A stretch of 58,573 nt of DNA from positions 1 to 58,573 of the forward strand of contig NZ_JARWOP010000346.1 of the NCBI RefSeq assembly GCF_029868745.1, read 5' to 3'. The notes under the pieces are model-generated. The model did no database searches. It saw only the letters and a list, made by a program, of their open reading frames with translations, and had not been told where the DNA came from. The DNA comes from Nocardia wallacei (GTDB taxonomy: Bacteria; Actinomycetota; Actinomycetes; Mycobacteriales; Mycobacteriaceae). How positions within the stretch are numbered: the first letter of the stretch is position 1; each line of letters opens with the position of its first letter. This document shows positions 1 through 8,328 of this stretch, piece after piece. The translations under genes were made by a program, and so were the position numbers.

Positions 1-162
1 GCCCCCGCGCCCCCTCTCCGGTGCCCCCGGGCGGGGGTGGTCTTACTCCGGGGGGGGCCCGGCGCCCCCCGCGGTCACAGTGGCGCGACCGTTCCGGATT
101 TCCACCGGATTCCCGCACCCGCCGGGAATGACGAAGAGGACTCTACCGTCCGGTTTGTCCGG
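1..162. other. low-quality contig end, no gene
   Basis: The first ~75 bases are dominated by runs of C and G with little coding character. From about 80 the sequence looks normal, and it leads into the 3' end of the TetR gene at 163. I see no gene here. The runs resemble those at the other end of the window and inside livG, so I read them as probable sequencing or assembly artefact. Confidence 0.5.
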
Positions 163-747
163 TCAGCGCACCCGGTCGCCCAGCAGATGCCGCACCCCGC
201 CCACGAACAGCTGCAACCCGAAGTCGAAACGGTCGGTCGCGCTGGTGTTCTCGTACAACGGCGAGGACTCCTCCGGCAGCGCGCCCGCCGAATCCATCTG
301 CATCCGCGACTGCTCGTCGACGGTCTCGCCGAGCACGTAGTACAACAGCGTGTAGGCGGCCAGATCGGCCTCTTCGCGGCCCATGCCGCCGCGGATCAGC
401 GCGCCCGCCACCCGTTCCCGGCCCTTGCTGGTGGTCAGGCGCGAGGCGTAGGTGGCCGATACCAGCTCCGCGCCGTCGCGGTAGGCGAGCAGGCACGAGC
501 GCATCCGGTGCGCCAGCTCGCCCACCTGCGCGGACCACTCGTCGGCGGCGACCGGCTCGTCCAGCGGCGCCAGAATGCGGTCGGCGACCGCGCCGAGCAG
601 CGCCTGCTTGTTGGGGAAGTGCCAATACAGCGCGCCAGGCTGGACGTGCAGCGAGGTCGCCAGCCGGCGCATCGTGAGATCGGCCAGGCCGAATTGGTCG
701 AGGATGGCGATGGCCCCGTCGACGACGTCCGTGCGGTGCAGTTGCAC
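163..747 (-). CDS. bioQ: TetR-family regulator, probable biotin repressor BioQ
   Basis: 194-aa TetR/AcrR regulator. The N-terminal helix-turn-helix (about residues 5-50, with MRRLATSLHVQPGALYWHF) is followed by a TetR-type C-terminal ligand domain. The start codon is GTG at 747, with AAAGGG upstream. It is divergent from bioB, and the intergenic region carries TGAAC-ACC-GTTCA over the bioB -10. As I recall, BioQ regulators of Corynebacterium and Mycobacterium recognise sites of the TGAAC-N3-GTT type, so both site and position support a repressor of biotin genes. The family call is firm; the BioQ identity is inferred from neighbour and operator. Confidence 0.8.
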   Translation of the reverse strand: MQLHRTDVVDGAIAILDQFGLADLTMRRLATSLHVQPGALYWHFPNKQALLGAVADRILAPLDEPVAADEWSAQVGELAHRMRSCLLAYRDGAELVSATYASRLTTSKGRERVAGALIRGGMGREEADLAAYTLLYYVLGETVDEQSRMQMDSAGALPEESSPLYENTSATDRFDFGLQLFVGGVRHLLGDRVR

Positions 748-792
748 TTGGCGACAACCCTTTCGTGCTTTGACTCGATCCCCACGCTACCC

Positions 793-810
793 TAGCCTGA
801 ACACCGTTCA
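793..810 (+). promoter_or_regulatory. bioB promoter -10 with BioQ-type operator
   Basis: A -10 hexamer TAGCCT at 793-798 overlaps the 13-bp perfect palindrome TGAAC-ACC-GTTCA at 798-810. Transcription would start near 805, inside the palindrome, so a bound repressor would block bioB. Seen directly; assignment to the adjacent TetR protein is inference. Confidence 0.65.
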
Positions 811-853
811 AGTTGCACGGCCGCAGCCCGGCCGGACGAAGGGATTCGTGCGC

Positions 854-1873
854 ATGACCCAGGCACCCGTCAGGACCGACACCGACATTCTGGCGATCGC
901 CCGCGAGCAGGTGCTCGACCGCGGCGTCGGCCTCGACCAGCAGCAGACCGCCGAGGTGCTGCGCCTCTCCGACGACCGGCTGGAGGAACTGCTGGAGCTG
1001 GCGCACGAGGTCCGCATGAAGTGGTGCGGCCCGGAGGTGGAGGTCGAGGGCATCATCTCGCTCAAGACCGGCGGCTGCCCCGAGGACTGCCACTTCTGTT
1101 CGCAGTCCGGGTTGTTCCAGTCCCCGGTCCGCGCCGCCTGGCTGGACATCCCCTCGCTGGTGGAGGCCGCCAAGCAGACCGCCAAGACCGGAGCCACCGA
1201 ATTCTGCATCGTCGCGGCCGTGCGCGGCCCGGACGAGCGGCTGATGGCGCAGGTCGCCGCCGGCGTGGAGGCCATCCGCAACGAGGTCGACATCCAGGTC
1301 GCCTGCTCGCTGGGCATGCTCACCCAGGACCAGGTCGACCAGCTCGCCGCCATGGGCGTGCACCGCTACAACCACAACCTCGAGACCGCCCGGTCGCACT
1401 TCCCGAACGTGGTCACCACGCACAGCTGGGAGGAGCGCTGGGACACCCTGCGCATGGTCCGCGAGGCGGGCATGGAGGTGTGCAGCGGCGGCATCCTCGG
1501 CATGGGCGAGACCATCGAGCAGCGCGCCGAATTCGCTTCGCAGCTGGCCGAATTGGAGCCCGACGAGGTGCCGCTGAACTTCCTCAACCCGCGCCCGGGC
1601 ACCCCCTTCGGCGATCTCGAGGTGCTGCCCGCGGCCGAGGCCCTGAAGTCCGTCGCCGCGTTCCGGCTCGCGCTGCCCCGCACCATGCTGCGCTTCGCCG
1701 GCGGCCGCGAGATCACCCTCGGCGACCTCGGCGCGAAGCAGGGCATCCTCGGCGGCATCAACGCCGTCATCGTCGGCAACTACCTGACCACGCTGGGCCG
1801 CCCGGCCGAGCAGGACCTGGATCTGCTGGGCGAGCTGAAGATGCCCATCAAGGCACTCAACGAAACCCTCTGA
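854..1873 (+). CDS. bioB: biotin synthase
   Basis: 339-aa radical-SAM enzyme converting dethiobiotin to biotin. The radical [4Fe-4S] motif is C75-PED-C79-HF-C82. Further conserved BioB landmarks are FCIVAA, the cysteine in VACSLG, YNHNLET and CSGGILGMGE, which together include the auxiliary-cluster ligands. The frame stays open far upstream, but family alignment points to ATG 854 (an in-frame GTG lies at 848), with GAAGGG at 838-843 as ribosome site. The auxiliary gene bsaP follows, separated by a hairpin. Regulation probably comes through the BioQ-type operator over its promoter. Confidence 0.97.
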   Translation: MTQAPVRTDTDILAIAREQVLDRGVGLDQQQTAEVLRLSDDRLEELLELAHEVRMKWCGPEVEVEGIISLKTGGCPEDCHFCSQSGLFQSPVRAAWLDIPSLVEAAKQTAKTGATEFCIVAAVRGPDERLMAQVAAGVEAIRNEVDIQVACSLGMLTQDQVDQLAAMGVHRYNHNLETARSHFPNVVTTHSWEERWDTLRMVREAGMEVCSGGILGMGETIEQRAEFASQLAELEPDEVPLNFLNPRPGTPFGDLEVLPAAEALKSVAAFRLALPRTMLRFAGGREITLGDLGAKQGILGGINAVIVGNYLTTLGRPAEQDLDLLGELKMPIKALNETL

Positions 1874-1887
1874 GCGGCAACCGTCCA

Positions 1888-1917
1888 CCCGCCGGGACGG
1901 CACCGCTACCCGGCGGG
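1888..1917 (+). terminator. hairpin between bioB and bsaP
   Basis: A perfect 9-bp inverted repeat CCCGCCGGG (1888-1896) / CCCGGCGGG (1909-1917) with a 12-nt loop lies 14 nt after the bioB stop. No U-tract follows, as is common in high-GC actinobacteria. It may be an L-shaped terminator or an RNA-stabilising element. A separate -10 (TATTGT, 1933-1938) follows, so bsaP can be transcribed on its own. Confidence 0.5.
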
Positions 1918-1966
1918 CGGGACCCGGTCGGGTATTGTCGGCAGCCCAGGAGCTGCACTTTTCGAG

Positions 1967-2191
1967 GTGGTCGTGGACATCATGGAAGAGCGCTACAACC
2001 CCTTCACGGGTAAGCGGGTGGTACCGAACCTGGCCGACGCGGTCCCGGCCGCGGCCGTCTTGGGCCTGGAGCCGCCGCGTTTCTGCGAGCAGTGCGGGCG
2101 GCGCATGATCGTTCAGGTGAGCCCCGACGGCTGGTGGGCGAAATGCTCGCGCCACGGGGTGATCGATTCCAAGAGCCTGGACCATCGTTGA
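1967..2191 (+). CDS. bsaP: biotin synthase auxiliary protein BsaP
   Basis: 74-aa protein resembling Rv1590, which has been described as the auxiliary factor mycobacterial BioB needs for activity. It has a cysteine cluster F-C-E-Q-C-G-R-R-M plus a later WWAKC, suiting a small metal- or cluster-binding protein. The start is uncertain: GTG 1967, GTG 1973 and ATG 1982 are in frame, with AGGAG at 1948-1952 and GAGG at 1964-1967. Its own -10 (TATTGT) lies at 1933-1938. The stop shares one base with the ATG of the next gene, so the two are translationally linked. Identity rests on family resemblance and on its place beside bioB. Confidence 0.85.
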   Translation: MVVDIMEERYNPFTGKRVVPNLADAVPAAAVLGLEPPRFCEQCGRRMIVQVSPDGWWAKCSRHGVIDSKSLDHR

Positions 2192-2859
2192 TGGCCCATC
2201 AGAGCGCCGCCGTGCCGTCCGGCGCGGGCCGCGGCGAGGTGCGCGCCGTGCTGTGCGTGGTGGCCGCCGTGCTGGCGGTCAGCGCGCTCGGCGGCGTGGT
2301 CTGGGCGTTGCTGGCGCCCCCGGAGAAGGTGATCGTCGTGGAGCCGGGCCGGGGCGCGGCACTGACCGGCGAGAGCGCGCACCGGTTCGACGCGGTGGCG
2401 ATCTTCGTGTGCGTCGGTGTCATCGCCGGGTTGCTCACGGCCGCCGCCGCGTGGCGGGTGCGCCGGATCCGGGGGCCGCTGCTGCAGGGCGGGCTATTGT
2501 TCGGTTCGCTGGCTGGCGCCTGGTTGATGGCCTGGGTGGGGGAGCGGGTCGCCGAGTGGCGGTATCCGCATGTGTCGAATCCGCCGGTGCGGACGATCAT
2601 CGAACTGCCCCCGCTGATTTCACCGTCGGAGTTCACCGGATGGACGCAGCTGGTGGTGCAGCCGCTGGTGGCCGCGCTCGTGGTGCTCGTGCTGTCGGCG
2701 CTGAGCACCTCCGAGGACCTGGGCGCCGGGCCCGTCGTCGGCATGGCCGAGTCCCACGGCGCCCGCGCGTACGCCTCGGAAATCAGCTACGGCCCCTACG
2801 GAACACAGGCCGCGCAGCCGGGCCCGTTCGAGGGCGCCGATTCCGGTTCGCCACGTTGA
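2191..2859 (+). CDS. DUF2567-type membrane protein
   Basis: 222-aa membrane protein of the Rv1591 type (DUF2567). About four hydrophobic segments are visible: near residues 16-40, 70-90, 102-118 and 150-170. The tail is polar and Tyr/Gly-rich. The ATG at 2191 overlaps the bsaP stop (TGATG), so it is co-translated with the biotin genes. The upstream extension of this frame lies inside bsaP and is not used. Function unknown. Position beside bioB/bsaP is conserved in mycobacteria, but nothing in the sequence ties it to biotin chemistry. Confidence 0.8.
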   Translation: MAHQSAAVPSGAGRGEVRAVLCVVAAVLAVSALGGVVWALLAPPEKVIVVEPGRGAALTGESAHRFDAVAIFVCVGVIAGLLTAAAAWRVRRIRGPLLQGGLLFGSLAGAWLMAWVGERVAEWRYPHVSNPPVRTIIELPPLISPSEFTGWTQLVVQPLVAALVVLVLSALSTSEDLGAGPVVGMAESHGARAYASEISYGPYGTQAAQPGPFEGADSGSPR

Positions 2860-2960
2860 CGCCGGGCCGAAGCCGAAGCGTTGCCGAAGATTTCCCCGCC
2901 CGCCGTAAGCTGAAGTCCTTCCGGCCCTGAACGCGCCGGGTTCGCAGAGGAGGCGGCGGG

Positions 2961-3497
2961 TTGGGATTCACTGGTGGCGCACTCGTCGTCGAGGAACTCG
3001 ACGCGGAGTCCTGGTGCGTACGCGAGCCCATCGAATATCGCGGCGGCCGTGAGTCTTTCGTGGTCCCGGCCGGATTCCGGACCGATTTCGCCTCGGTGCC
3101 CCGCGCGCTGGTCTGGTTGATCCCGCGCTACGGCGCCTTCACCAAGGCCGCCATCCTGCACGATTATCTGTCCCGCGGCACCGAGGTGAGCCGCGCCGAC
3201 GCCGACGGCCTGTTCCGCCGCGCGCTGCACGAACTGGGCGTCTCGGTGCCGCAGCGGTGGATGATGTGGGCCGCGGTGCGGCTGGGTTCCGGATTGCGCG
3301 GCGCCACCGCGGGCGATATCGCGAAGTTCCTGCTCGTCGCCGTCCCGGCGGTGGTCTTCCTGGTGGTCCCGGTGGTGATCGTGCAGCTGTGGCTGCTGCT
3401 GTTCTGGGTCGTGGAGGCCGTGTTCTGGACCTCCAGCCGGGTCGTCGGACGGCCGACCGGACCGGCCCCGAAACCACGGGTGCGGATGTCCACCTGA
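2961..3497 (+). CDS. DUF1353 family protein with C-terminal membrane segment
   Basis: 178 aa. The N-terminal ~115 residues match the DUF1353 pattern (FRTDFASVPR then AAILHDYL), also found in small phage-associated proteins of unknown function. A strongly hydrophobic stretch follows at about 123-155, then a basic tail. The start is TTG 2961, chosen because AGAGGAGG at 2946-2953 sits 7 nt upstream. It probably sits on the cytoplasmic membrane. Function unknown. Confidence 0.8.
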   Translation: MGFTGGALVVEELDAESWCVREPIEYRGGRESFVVPAGFRTDFASVPRALVWLIPRYGAFTKAAILHDYLSRGTEVSRADADGLFRRALHELGVSVPQRWMMWAAVRLGSGLRGATAGDIAKFLLVAVPAVVFLVVPVVIVQLWLLLFWVVEAVFWTSSRVVGRPTGPAPKPRVRMST

Positions 3498-3580
3498 GTT
3501 CGCCGACCGGGTGAAAAATCGCTGGCCGCTGTCTGTCTCCGCCGCCTACCGTGGGGTGTCGAAACGGAAGGAGGGCGGCG

Positions 3581-3757
3581 ATGGACAGCGCGGACAGAGC
3601 GGCGCAGGCACGAGACGAGCGGAGTGCGGCGGCCGAACGGGCCGATCTCGCCGCCTGGCGGCGTCGTCACGAATTGCGCAGATCCAATGCCGCGCAACCG
3701 GTTCCGAGCAAGCGCCGCTACCGGCGCACGTCGAAGCACCGGCATCGCGAATACTGA
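3581..3757 (+). CDS. small Arg-rich hypothetical protein
   Basis: 58 aa starting at ATG 3581, behind a strong ribosome site (GGAAGGAGGG, 3565-3574). A likely -10 (TACCGT) lies at 3547-3552. The first half is an Ala/Glu/Arg/Asp helix; the last 25 residues are very basic and end with several Arg, Lys and His. I do not recognise the family. The good ribosome site and promoter spacing are the main reasons to accept it. Confidence 0.55.
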   Translation: MDSADRAAQARDERSAAAERADLAAWRRRHELRRSNAAQPVPSKRRYRRTSKHRHREY

Positions 3758-3884
3758 GCCACCGGGACGTCTCACGCTCTTCGCGGAGCGCGTGGCTGTT
3801 CGGGGAAGCCCCGGATACGCCGAATCCGCCCGCAGGATAGAGCGGGCGGATTCCGACCGACATCCGAGCGCATTACCGACCCGG

Positions 3885-4637
3885 CTATCGGGCCTGCTGT
3901 GGAGGGCGCGGCACGAACGGCTGATTGATCGTCGTGAAATACTGCGCGACGGCCGCGATGGCGATCGGTGCCGTCACGAGGAGCTGACCGGCGAAGGTGC
4001 CGAGGGCGCCGATGGCGATGATGCCGCCCACACAGCCCACCGCCGCGGCGGGAATGAACGGGCCGAACAAGCCGACGATGGTGGCTCCGGCGATGGTGGC
4101 TCCGGCGATCCCGCCCAGCACACAGCCGACGAGGCCGCCGCCGATGCCGCCGACCACGAGGCCGATCGCGGCGCCGGTGGCGATGGTGTCCTTCAATCGG
4201 GTGAAGGCGGCGACCTCACGATCGTAGGGCGTCGCCCACTGCGCGTGCTCCTCGAAGGGCAGCGCCACCGGCCGGTAGGTGGCGTGGGCGAGGTCGAATT
4301 GCGGTGTTAGCGTGGCGGTCCGGCCCTGGATGTCGGCGGCGATGGGGAAGACGAAATCGTCGACCCGGAACTCCAGCGGAGTGCCCGCCAGCACGGTGCC
4401 GTCGGCGGCTTCGATCTCGAACACACCGTGCTCGACTTCCATGGCGCCGGAGTCGATCTCGATGATCGCCCGGTCATCGGCGGTGGTGGCGGTGTAGCCG
4501 ACGGCCGGACTGCTGTCGGGTTGCGGTGCGGCGCCGACGGTTCCGGCGGTGAGTCCGGTGACGGCTATCGCCAGCGTCGATGCGGTGGCGATCCTGCGCA
4601 GAAAGGGCGTTCGCGGGGGTTGGGGAAGCGGCAGCAA
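3885..4637 (-). CDS. secreted or membrane protein with glycine-zipper C-terminus
   Basis: About 250 aa if translation starts at TTG 4637, which has AGGAG nine bases upstream; an in-frame ATG at 4706 would add 23 residues. A signal peptide follows (FLRRIATASTLAIAVTG, cleavage near VGAAPQ). Next is a soluble beta-rich region of about 100 residues, then a long Gly/Ala-rich hydrophobic part with GATIAGATI repeats, encoded by a 15-bp tandem duplication near 4076-4105. The layout resembles a Nocardia-typical family of exported proteins. Function unknown. Confidence 0.75.
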   Translation of the reverse strand: MLPLPQPPRTPFLRRIATASTLAIAVTGLTAGTVGAAPQPDSSPAVGYTATTADDRAIIEIDSGAMEVEHGVFEIEAADGTVLAGTPLEFRVDDFVFPIAADIQGRTATLTPQFDLAHATYRPVALPFEEHAQWATPYDREVAAFTRLKDTIATGAAIGLVVGGIGGGLVGCVLGGIAGATIAGATIVGLFGPFIPAAAVGCVGGIIAIGALGTFAGQLLVTAPIAIAAVAQYFTTINQPFVPRPPQQAR

Positions 4638-4717
4638 CGGTCGAATCTCCTGTGGGAGTTGTTTTCTCGATGGTCCAGCACTCTCGCAGCATCCTACTGA
4701 ATGCAACCTGAAGATAG

Positions 4718-4733
4718 CTGAAACGGTTTTCAG
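4718..4733. repeat. short palindrome upstream of the secreted-protein gene
   Basis: CTGAAA-CGGT-TTTCAG (4718-4733) lies between the 3' end of nrtR and the start of the exported-protein gene, both on the minus strand. It could be a weak terminator for nrtR or an operator for the downstream gene. The sequence does not decide between these. Confidence 0.35.
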
Positions 4734-4751
4734 GATCGAACTCGGTGCTGT

Positions 4752-5510
4752 TCAGCCACGGGGACGCAGGGCCGCGAACTCGTCGGTAACCCGGATCTCG
4801 TCGTCGGTGAATCGGTAGACGGCGGCGGGACGGCCACCGGTCTTGCCGGGTGTCGCGGTATCGCCCGTCGGGGTGATCACCTTGCGGCGGCTGAGGACTC
4901 GCTGCAGATTGGTGGTGTCCACCTCGTACCCCAAGGCGGCGCAATAGATTTCGCGCAGTGTCGACATGGTGAATCGCGAGGGGGCCAGGGCGAAGGCGAT
5001 ATTCGTGTAGGAGAGCTTCGCGGCCAGCCGGGTCCGGGCATGGTCGACGACCGTGCCGTGGTCGAAGGACATGTCCGGCAGCGACGAGAGCGGATGCCAG
5101 CGGGTGTCCGGCGGCAGGTGCGGATCCGCGGTCAGCGGCACCAGTCCGAGATACGCCGAGGCGATGCGGCGCGGGCCGGGGACCCGGTGCGGATCGCTGA
5201 ACACCGACAGCTGCTCGATGTGCCACAGCTCGCGCACGTCCACCTTCTCCGCGAGTTGCCGGCGCGCCGAGATGTCGAGATCCTCGTCGTCGCGCAGGCG
5301 GCCGCCCGGTAGCGACCAGGTGCCGGTCTGTGGCTCCATCGCGCGCTCCCACAGCAACACCGCCAGTTCGGTGTGCCAACCCGGTGCGCACCGCGGCAAT
5401 TGCGGATCAACCGGGTGACTAAGGACCTGACCTGCGGCGATGGTGTCCGGGAAGCGGCGAACCTGGAACACCGCGGTGAGCGATTCGTGAATGGTGCTAC
5501 TATGGGCCAC
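4752..5510 (-). CDS. nrtR: NrtR, Nudix-related NAD biosynthesis repressor
   Basis: 252-aa regulator. An N-terminal Nudix-like domain (W-SLPGGRLRDDEDLDISARRQL, a degenerate Nudix box) is followed by a C-terminal winged helix (about 160-250, with LREIYCAALGYEVDTTNLQRVL and GRPAAVYRF). NrtR proteins sense ADP-ribose and repress NAD genes. It is divergent from nadABC. The start is GTG 5510. On this strand TACAAT ends exactly 7 nt before that GTG, which predicts a leaderless mRNA. The operator at 5511-5533 covers this -10, so autoregulation is likely. Confidence 0.93.
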   Translation of the reverse strand: MAHSSTIHESLTAVFQVRRFPDTIAAGQVLSHPVDPQLPRCAPGWHTELAVLLWERAMEPQTGTWSLPGGRLRDDEDLDISARRQLAEKVDVRELWHIEQLSVFSDPHRVPGPRRIASAYLGLVPLTADPHLPPDTRWHPLSSLPDMSFDHGTVVDHARTRLAAKLSYTNIAFALAPSRFTMSTLREIYCAALGYEVDTTNLQRVLSRRKVITPTGDTATPGKTGGRPAAVYRFTDDEIRVTDEFAALRPRG

Positions 5511-5533
5511 GTTTTCGATTGTAAGTCGAAAAC
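5498..5533. promoter_or_regulatory. nrtR/nadA divergent promoter with NrtR operator
   Basis: A perfect inverted repeat with 8-base arms, GTTTTCGA (5511-5518) and TCGAAAAC (5526-5533), is separated by 7 bases. On the plus strand an extended -10, TG-C-TACTAT (TG 5495-5496, hexamer 5498-5503), places the nadA transcript start at the palindrome edge. On the minus strand TACAAT (5523-5518) lies within it. One site can therefore shut both promoters. Sequence is direct; assignment to NrtR is inference from position. Confidence 0.75.
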
Positions 5534-5586
5534 CGGGTTGATGCGAATCGGCGAAGTTGCCGAGCGCATGAGGAAGGAGTCATGCC

Positions 5587-6612
5587 ATGGCGACCATGAC
5601 GTTTGCCGGGCACGTCACGGACGGTCCGACGGGGTACACGGGCGTAGCGGCCACCCCGGAATGGGCGCAGGAGATCCAGCGCCTCGCGCGTGAGCGCAAC
5701 GCGACCATCCTGGCGCACAACTATCAGCTGCCGGAGATCCAGGACGTGGCCCACCACGTCGGGGATTCGCTGGCGCTGTCGCGCATCGCGGCCGAGGCCC
5801 CGGAGGACACCATCGTGTTCTGCGGCGTGCACTTCATGGCGGAGACCGCCAAGATCCTCAGCCCCGACAAGACGGTGCTGATCCCCGACCAGCGGGCGGG
5901 CTGCTCGCTGGCGGACTCCATCACCGCCGACGACCTGCGCGCGTGGAAGGCCGAACACCCCGGCGCCGTGGTGGTTTCGTACGTGAACACCACCGCCGCG
6001 GTGAAGGCGCTGACCGACATCTGCTGCACCTCGTCCAACGCCGTCGACGTGGTGGCCTCCGTCGACCCGGACCGTGAGGTGCTGTTCCTGCCGGACCAGT
6101 TCCTGGGCGCGCACGTCAAGCGTGTGACCGGGCGCGAGAACATGCACATCTGGGCCGGCGAATGCCACGTGCACGCCGGCATCAACGGTGACGAGCTGAC
6201 CGAGCAGGCCCGCACCCACCCCGACGCCGAACTGTTCGTGCACCCCGAATGCGGTTGCGCCACTTCGGCGCTGTACCTCGCCGGGGAGGGCGCCTTCCCG
6301 GCGGACCGGGTGCACATCCTGTCCACCGGCGGCATGATCGACGCCGCCAAGGCCGCCAAGTCGAACCAGGTCCTGGTCGCCACCGAGATCGGCATGCTGC
6401 ATCAGCTGCGGCGGGCCGCGCCGGGCATCGACTTCCAGGCCGTCAACGACCGCGCGTCCTGCAAGTACATGAAGATGATCACGCCCGCGGCGCTGCTGCG
6501 CTGCCTGACCGACAACCTCGACGAGGTGCACGTCGACGCGGAAACCGCCGCGCTGGCCCGCAATTCGGTACAGCGCATGATCGCCATCGGTAATTCGGGC
6601 GGGGGCGAGTGA
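5587..6612 (+). CDS. nadA: quinolinate synthase A
   Basis: 341-aa enzyme condensing iminoaspartate with dihydroxyacetone phosphate to quinolinate, the second de novo NAD step. Landmarks are ILAHNYQLPEIQDVAHHVGDSL, FCGVHFMAETAKIL, DICCTSSNA and HPECGC, with cysteines able to hold the [4Fe-4S] cluster. ATG 5587 has AGGAAGGAG at 5571-5579. Its stop overlaps the GTG of nadB by 4 bp, so nadA and nadB are one translational unit. Likely repressed by NrtR. Confidence 0.97.
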   Translation: MATMTFAGHVTDGPTGYTGVAATPEWAQEIQRLARERNATILAHNYQLPEIQDVAHHVGDSLALSRIAAEAPEDTIVFCGVHFMAETAKILSPDKTVLIPDQRAGCSLADSITADDLRAWKAEHPGAVVVSYVNTTAAVKALTDICCTSSNAVDVVASVDPDREVLFLPDQFLGAHVKRVTGRENMHIWAGECHVHAGINGDELTEQARTHPDAELFVHPECGCATSALYLAGEGAFPADRVHILSTGGMIDAAKAAKSNQVLVATEIGMLHQLRRAAPGIDFQAVNDRASCKYMKMITPAALLRCLTDNLDEVHVDAETAALARNSVQRMIAIGNSGGGE

Positions 6613-8312
6613 CCGGACCGCGCACCGCGGTCTCCAGCACGCCGACGGTCGCGTGGGAAGCCGACGCCGATCTCGTGGTGATCGGTGGCGGCGTCGCCGG
6701 TCTCACGGCCGCGCGGACCGCGTCGCTGCGCGGGCTGCGGGTGCTCACCCTGAGCAAGGGCGGTCCCACCGACACCTCCACGCAGTACGCCCAGGGCGGT
6801 ATCGCCGTGGTCGCGCCGGACGGTGATTCGGTGGACGCGCACGTGCAGGACACGCTGGAGGCCGGGGCGGGCCTGTGCGATCCGGCCGCGGTGCGCTCGA
6901 TCGTCGAGGGCGGCCGGGACGCGGTCGCGGCGCTGACCGACCTCGGGGCGGTGTTCGATCTCGGCCGCGACGGCCAGGTCTCCCGGACTCGGGAGGGCGG
7001 GCACAGCACGCGCCGCATCATCCACGCCGGTGGTGACGCGACCGGCGCGGAGGTGCAGCGCGCGCTGAACACCGCCGGGCTGCCGGTGCTGTTCGGCGCC
7101 GCGGCGGTCGACGTCGTCACCGGGCCCGGCGGTGTGCAGGGCGTGATCGCGGTGTCGGACAAGGGATTCGGTGTCGTGCACGCACCGGCCGTGCTGCTGG
7201 CGACCGGTGGTCTCGGGCAGCTGTACGCGTGCAGCACCAATCTGCCGGGCGCCACGGCGGACGGGATCGCGCTGGCGCTGCGGGCCGGGGCGCTGGTGGC
7301 CGACCTGGAATTCGTGCAGTTCCATCCGACGGTGCTGTTCACGCCCGGCGGCCTCGGCAGGCGGCCGCTGGTCAGCGAGGCGGTGCGGGGCGAGGGCGCG
7401 ATCCTCGTCGACGCGGAGGGCCGGTCGGTGACCGCGGGGGTGCACCCGCGCGGTGACCTCGCGCCCCGTGATGTGGTGTCGCGTGCCATCGCCGCCCGGA
7501 TGCGCGCGCTCGGCACCGACCACGTGTATCTCGACGCGCGGGCCCTCGAGGGTTTCGCCCGGCGCTTCCCGACCATCACCGCGTCCTGCGTGGCCGCCGG
7601 GCTGGACCCGCGAGCGGATCTCATCCCGGTGGCGCCGGCCGCGCACTACCAGTGCGGGGGCGTCGTCACCGACCCGTACGGCCGCACCGCCGTGCCGGGG
7701 TTGTACGCGGCCGGTGAGGTCGCCCGTACGGGGCTGCACGGAGGGAACCGGCTCGCGTCCAACAGTCTGCTCGAGGGCCTGGTCGTCGGCGAGCGGGCCG
7801 GGGCGGCGGCGGCCGAACGACTCGGGGAGCGTGCGCGGGTGTCCGAACTGGGCGCCGTGACGTTCCCGCGCGCGGACCGGAAGGCGTTGCAGGAGATCAT
7901 GTCCGACCACGCGGCGGTGGTTCGCGACGGGGAGGGACTGCGGTCGGCGGTGCTGCGGCTGCTGCAACTGCTCTCCGATCCGATCGGGCGTGCGGACGGC
8001 GCGGCGGGGTCGCCCGTTCCCGCGGCGGAACGGGAGGGCGTCGCCGAGGCGGCGGGGGAGTCCGCCGGGGACGCCGCGCCGTGCGTCGCGGTGCTGGAGG
8101 ACGCGGCGCTGACCCTCACCGCCCGCGCCTTCCTGGTCGCCGCGACCGCGCGGACCGAGAGCCGCGGCTGCCACACCCGCTCCGACCATCCCGAAACCCG
8201 CGACGACCTGCGTCGCAGCCTTCCTGTCCGGCTGGGTGCCGATGGCCGTCCGCAGTTGGTCACCGAGTCGCCCGACGCGCCGGTGCCATTCGCCGTCGCG
8301 CCGGTGTCATGA
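6609..8312 (+). CDS. nadB: L-aspartate oxidase
   Basis: 567-aa FAD enzyme oxidising aspartate to iminoaspartate, which feeds NadA. The N-terminal FAD motif is VIGGGVAGLTAART. Conserved succinate dehydrogenase/fumarate reductase family segments follow: GGHSTRRIIHAGGDATG, QFHPTVLF and LYAAGEVARTGLHGGNRLASNSLLEG. The GTG start is within the nadA stop. The C-terminus is slightly long and Ala/Gly-rich around residues 455-490. The stop codon falls in a 15-bp tandem duplication. Confidence 0.96.
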   Translation: MTGPRTAVSSTPTVAWEADADLVVIGGGVAGLTAARTASLRGLRVLTLSKGGPTDTSTQYAQGGIAVVAPDGDSVDAHVQDTLEAGAGLCDPAAVRSIVEGGRDAVAALTDLGAVFDLGRDGQVSRTREGGHSTRRIIHAGGDATGAEVQRALNTAGLPVLFGAAAVDVVTGPGGVQGVIAVSDKGFGVVHAPAVLLATGGLGQLYACSTNLPGATADGIALALRAGALVADLEFVQFHPTVLFTPGGLGRRPLVSEAVRGEGAILVDAEGRSVTAGVHPRGDLAPRDVVSRAIAARMRALGTDHVYLDARALEGFARRFPTITASCVAAGLDPRADLIPVAPAAHYQCGGVVTDPYGRTAVPGLYAAGEVARTGLHGGNRLASNSLLEGLVVGERAGAAAAERLGERARVSELGAVTFPRADRKALQEIMSDHAAVVRDGEGLRSAVLRLLQLLSDPIGRADGAAGSPVPAAEREGVAEAAGESAGDAAPCVAVLEDAALTLTARAFLVAATARTESRGCHTRSDHPETRDDLRRSLPVRLGADGRPQLVTESPDAPVPFAVAPVS

Positions 8313-8328
8313 GCGCCGGTGTCATGAG
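8299..8328 (+). repeat. 15-bp tandem duplication at the nadB stop
   Basis: CGCCGGTGTCATGAG occurs twice back to back (8299-8313 and 8314-8328). The nadB TGA is in the first copy and an in-frame TGA recurs in the second, so the duplication leaves the protein unchanged. The rest of the 227-nt gap to nadC shows no convincing gene. Confidence 0.8.

Noticed and set aside
143..2185. 680-codon minus-strand open frame over bioB
   Set aside because: A mirror frame produced by high GC; the TetR gene and bioB explain the region and the product has no family features.
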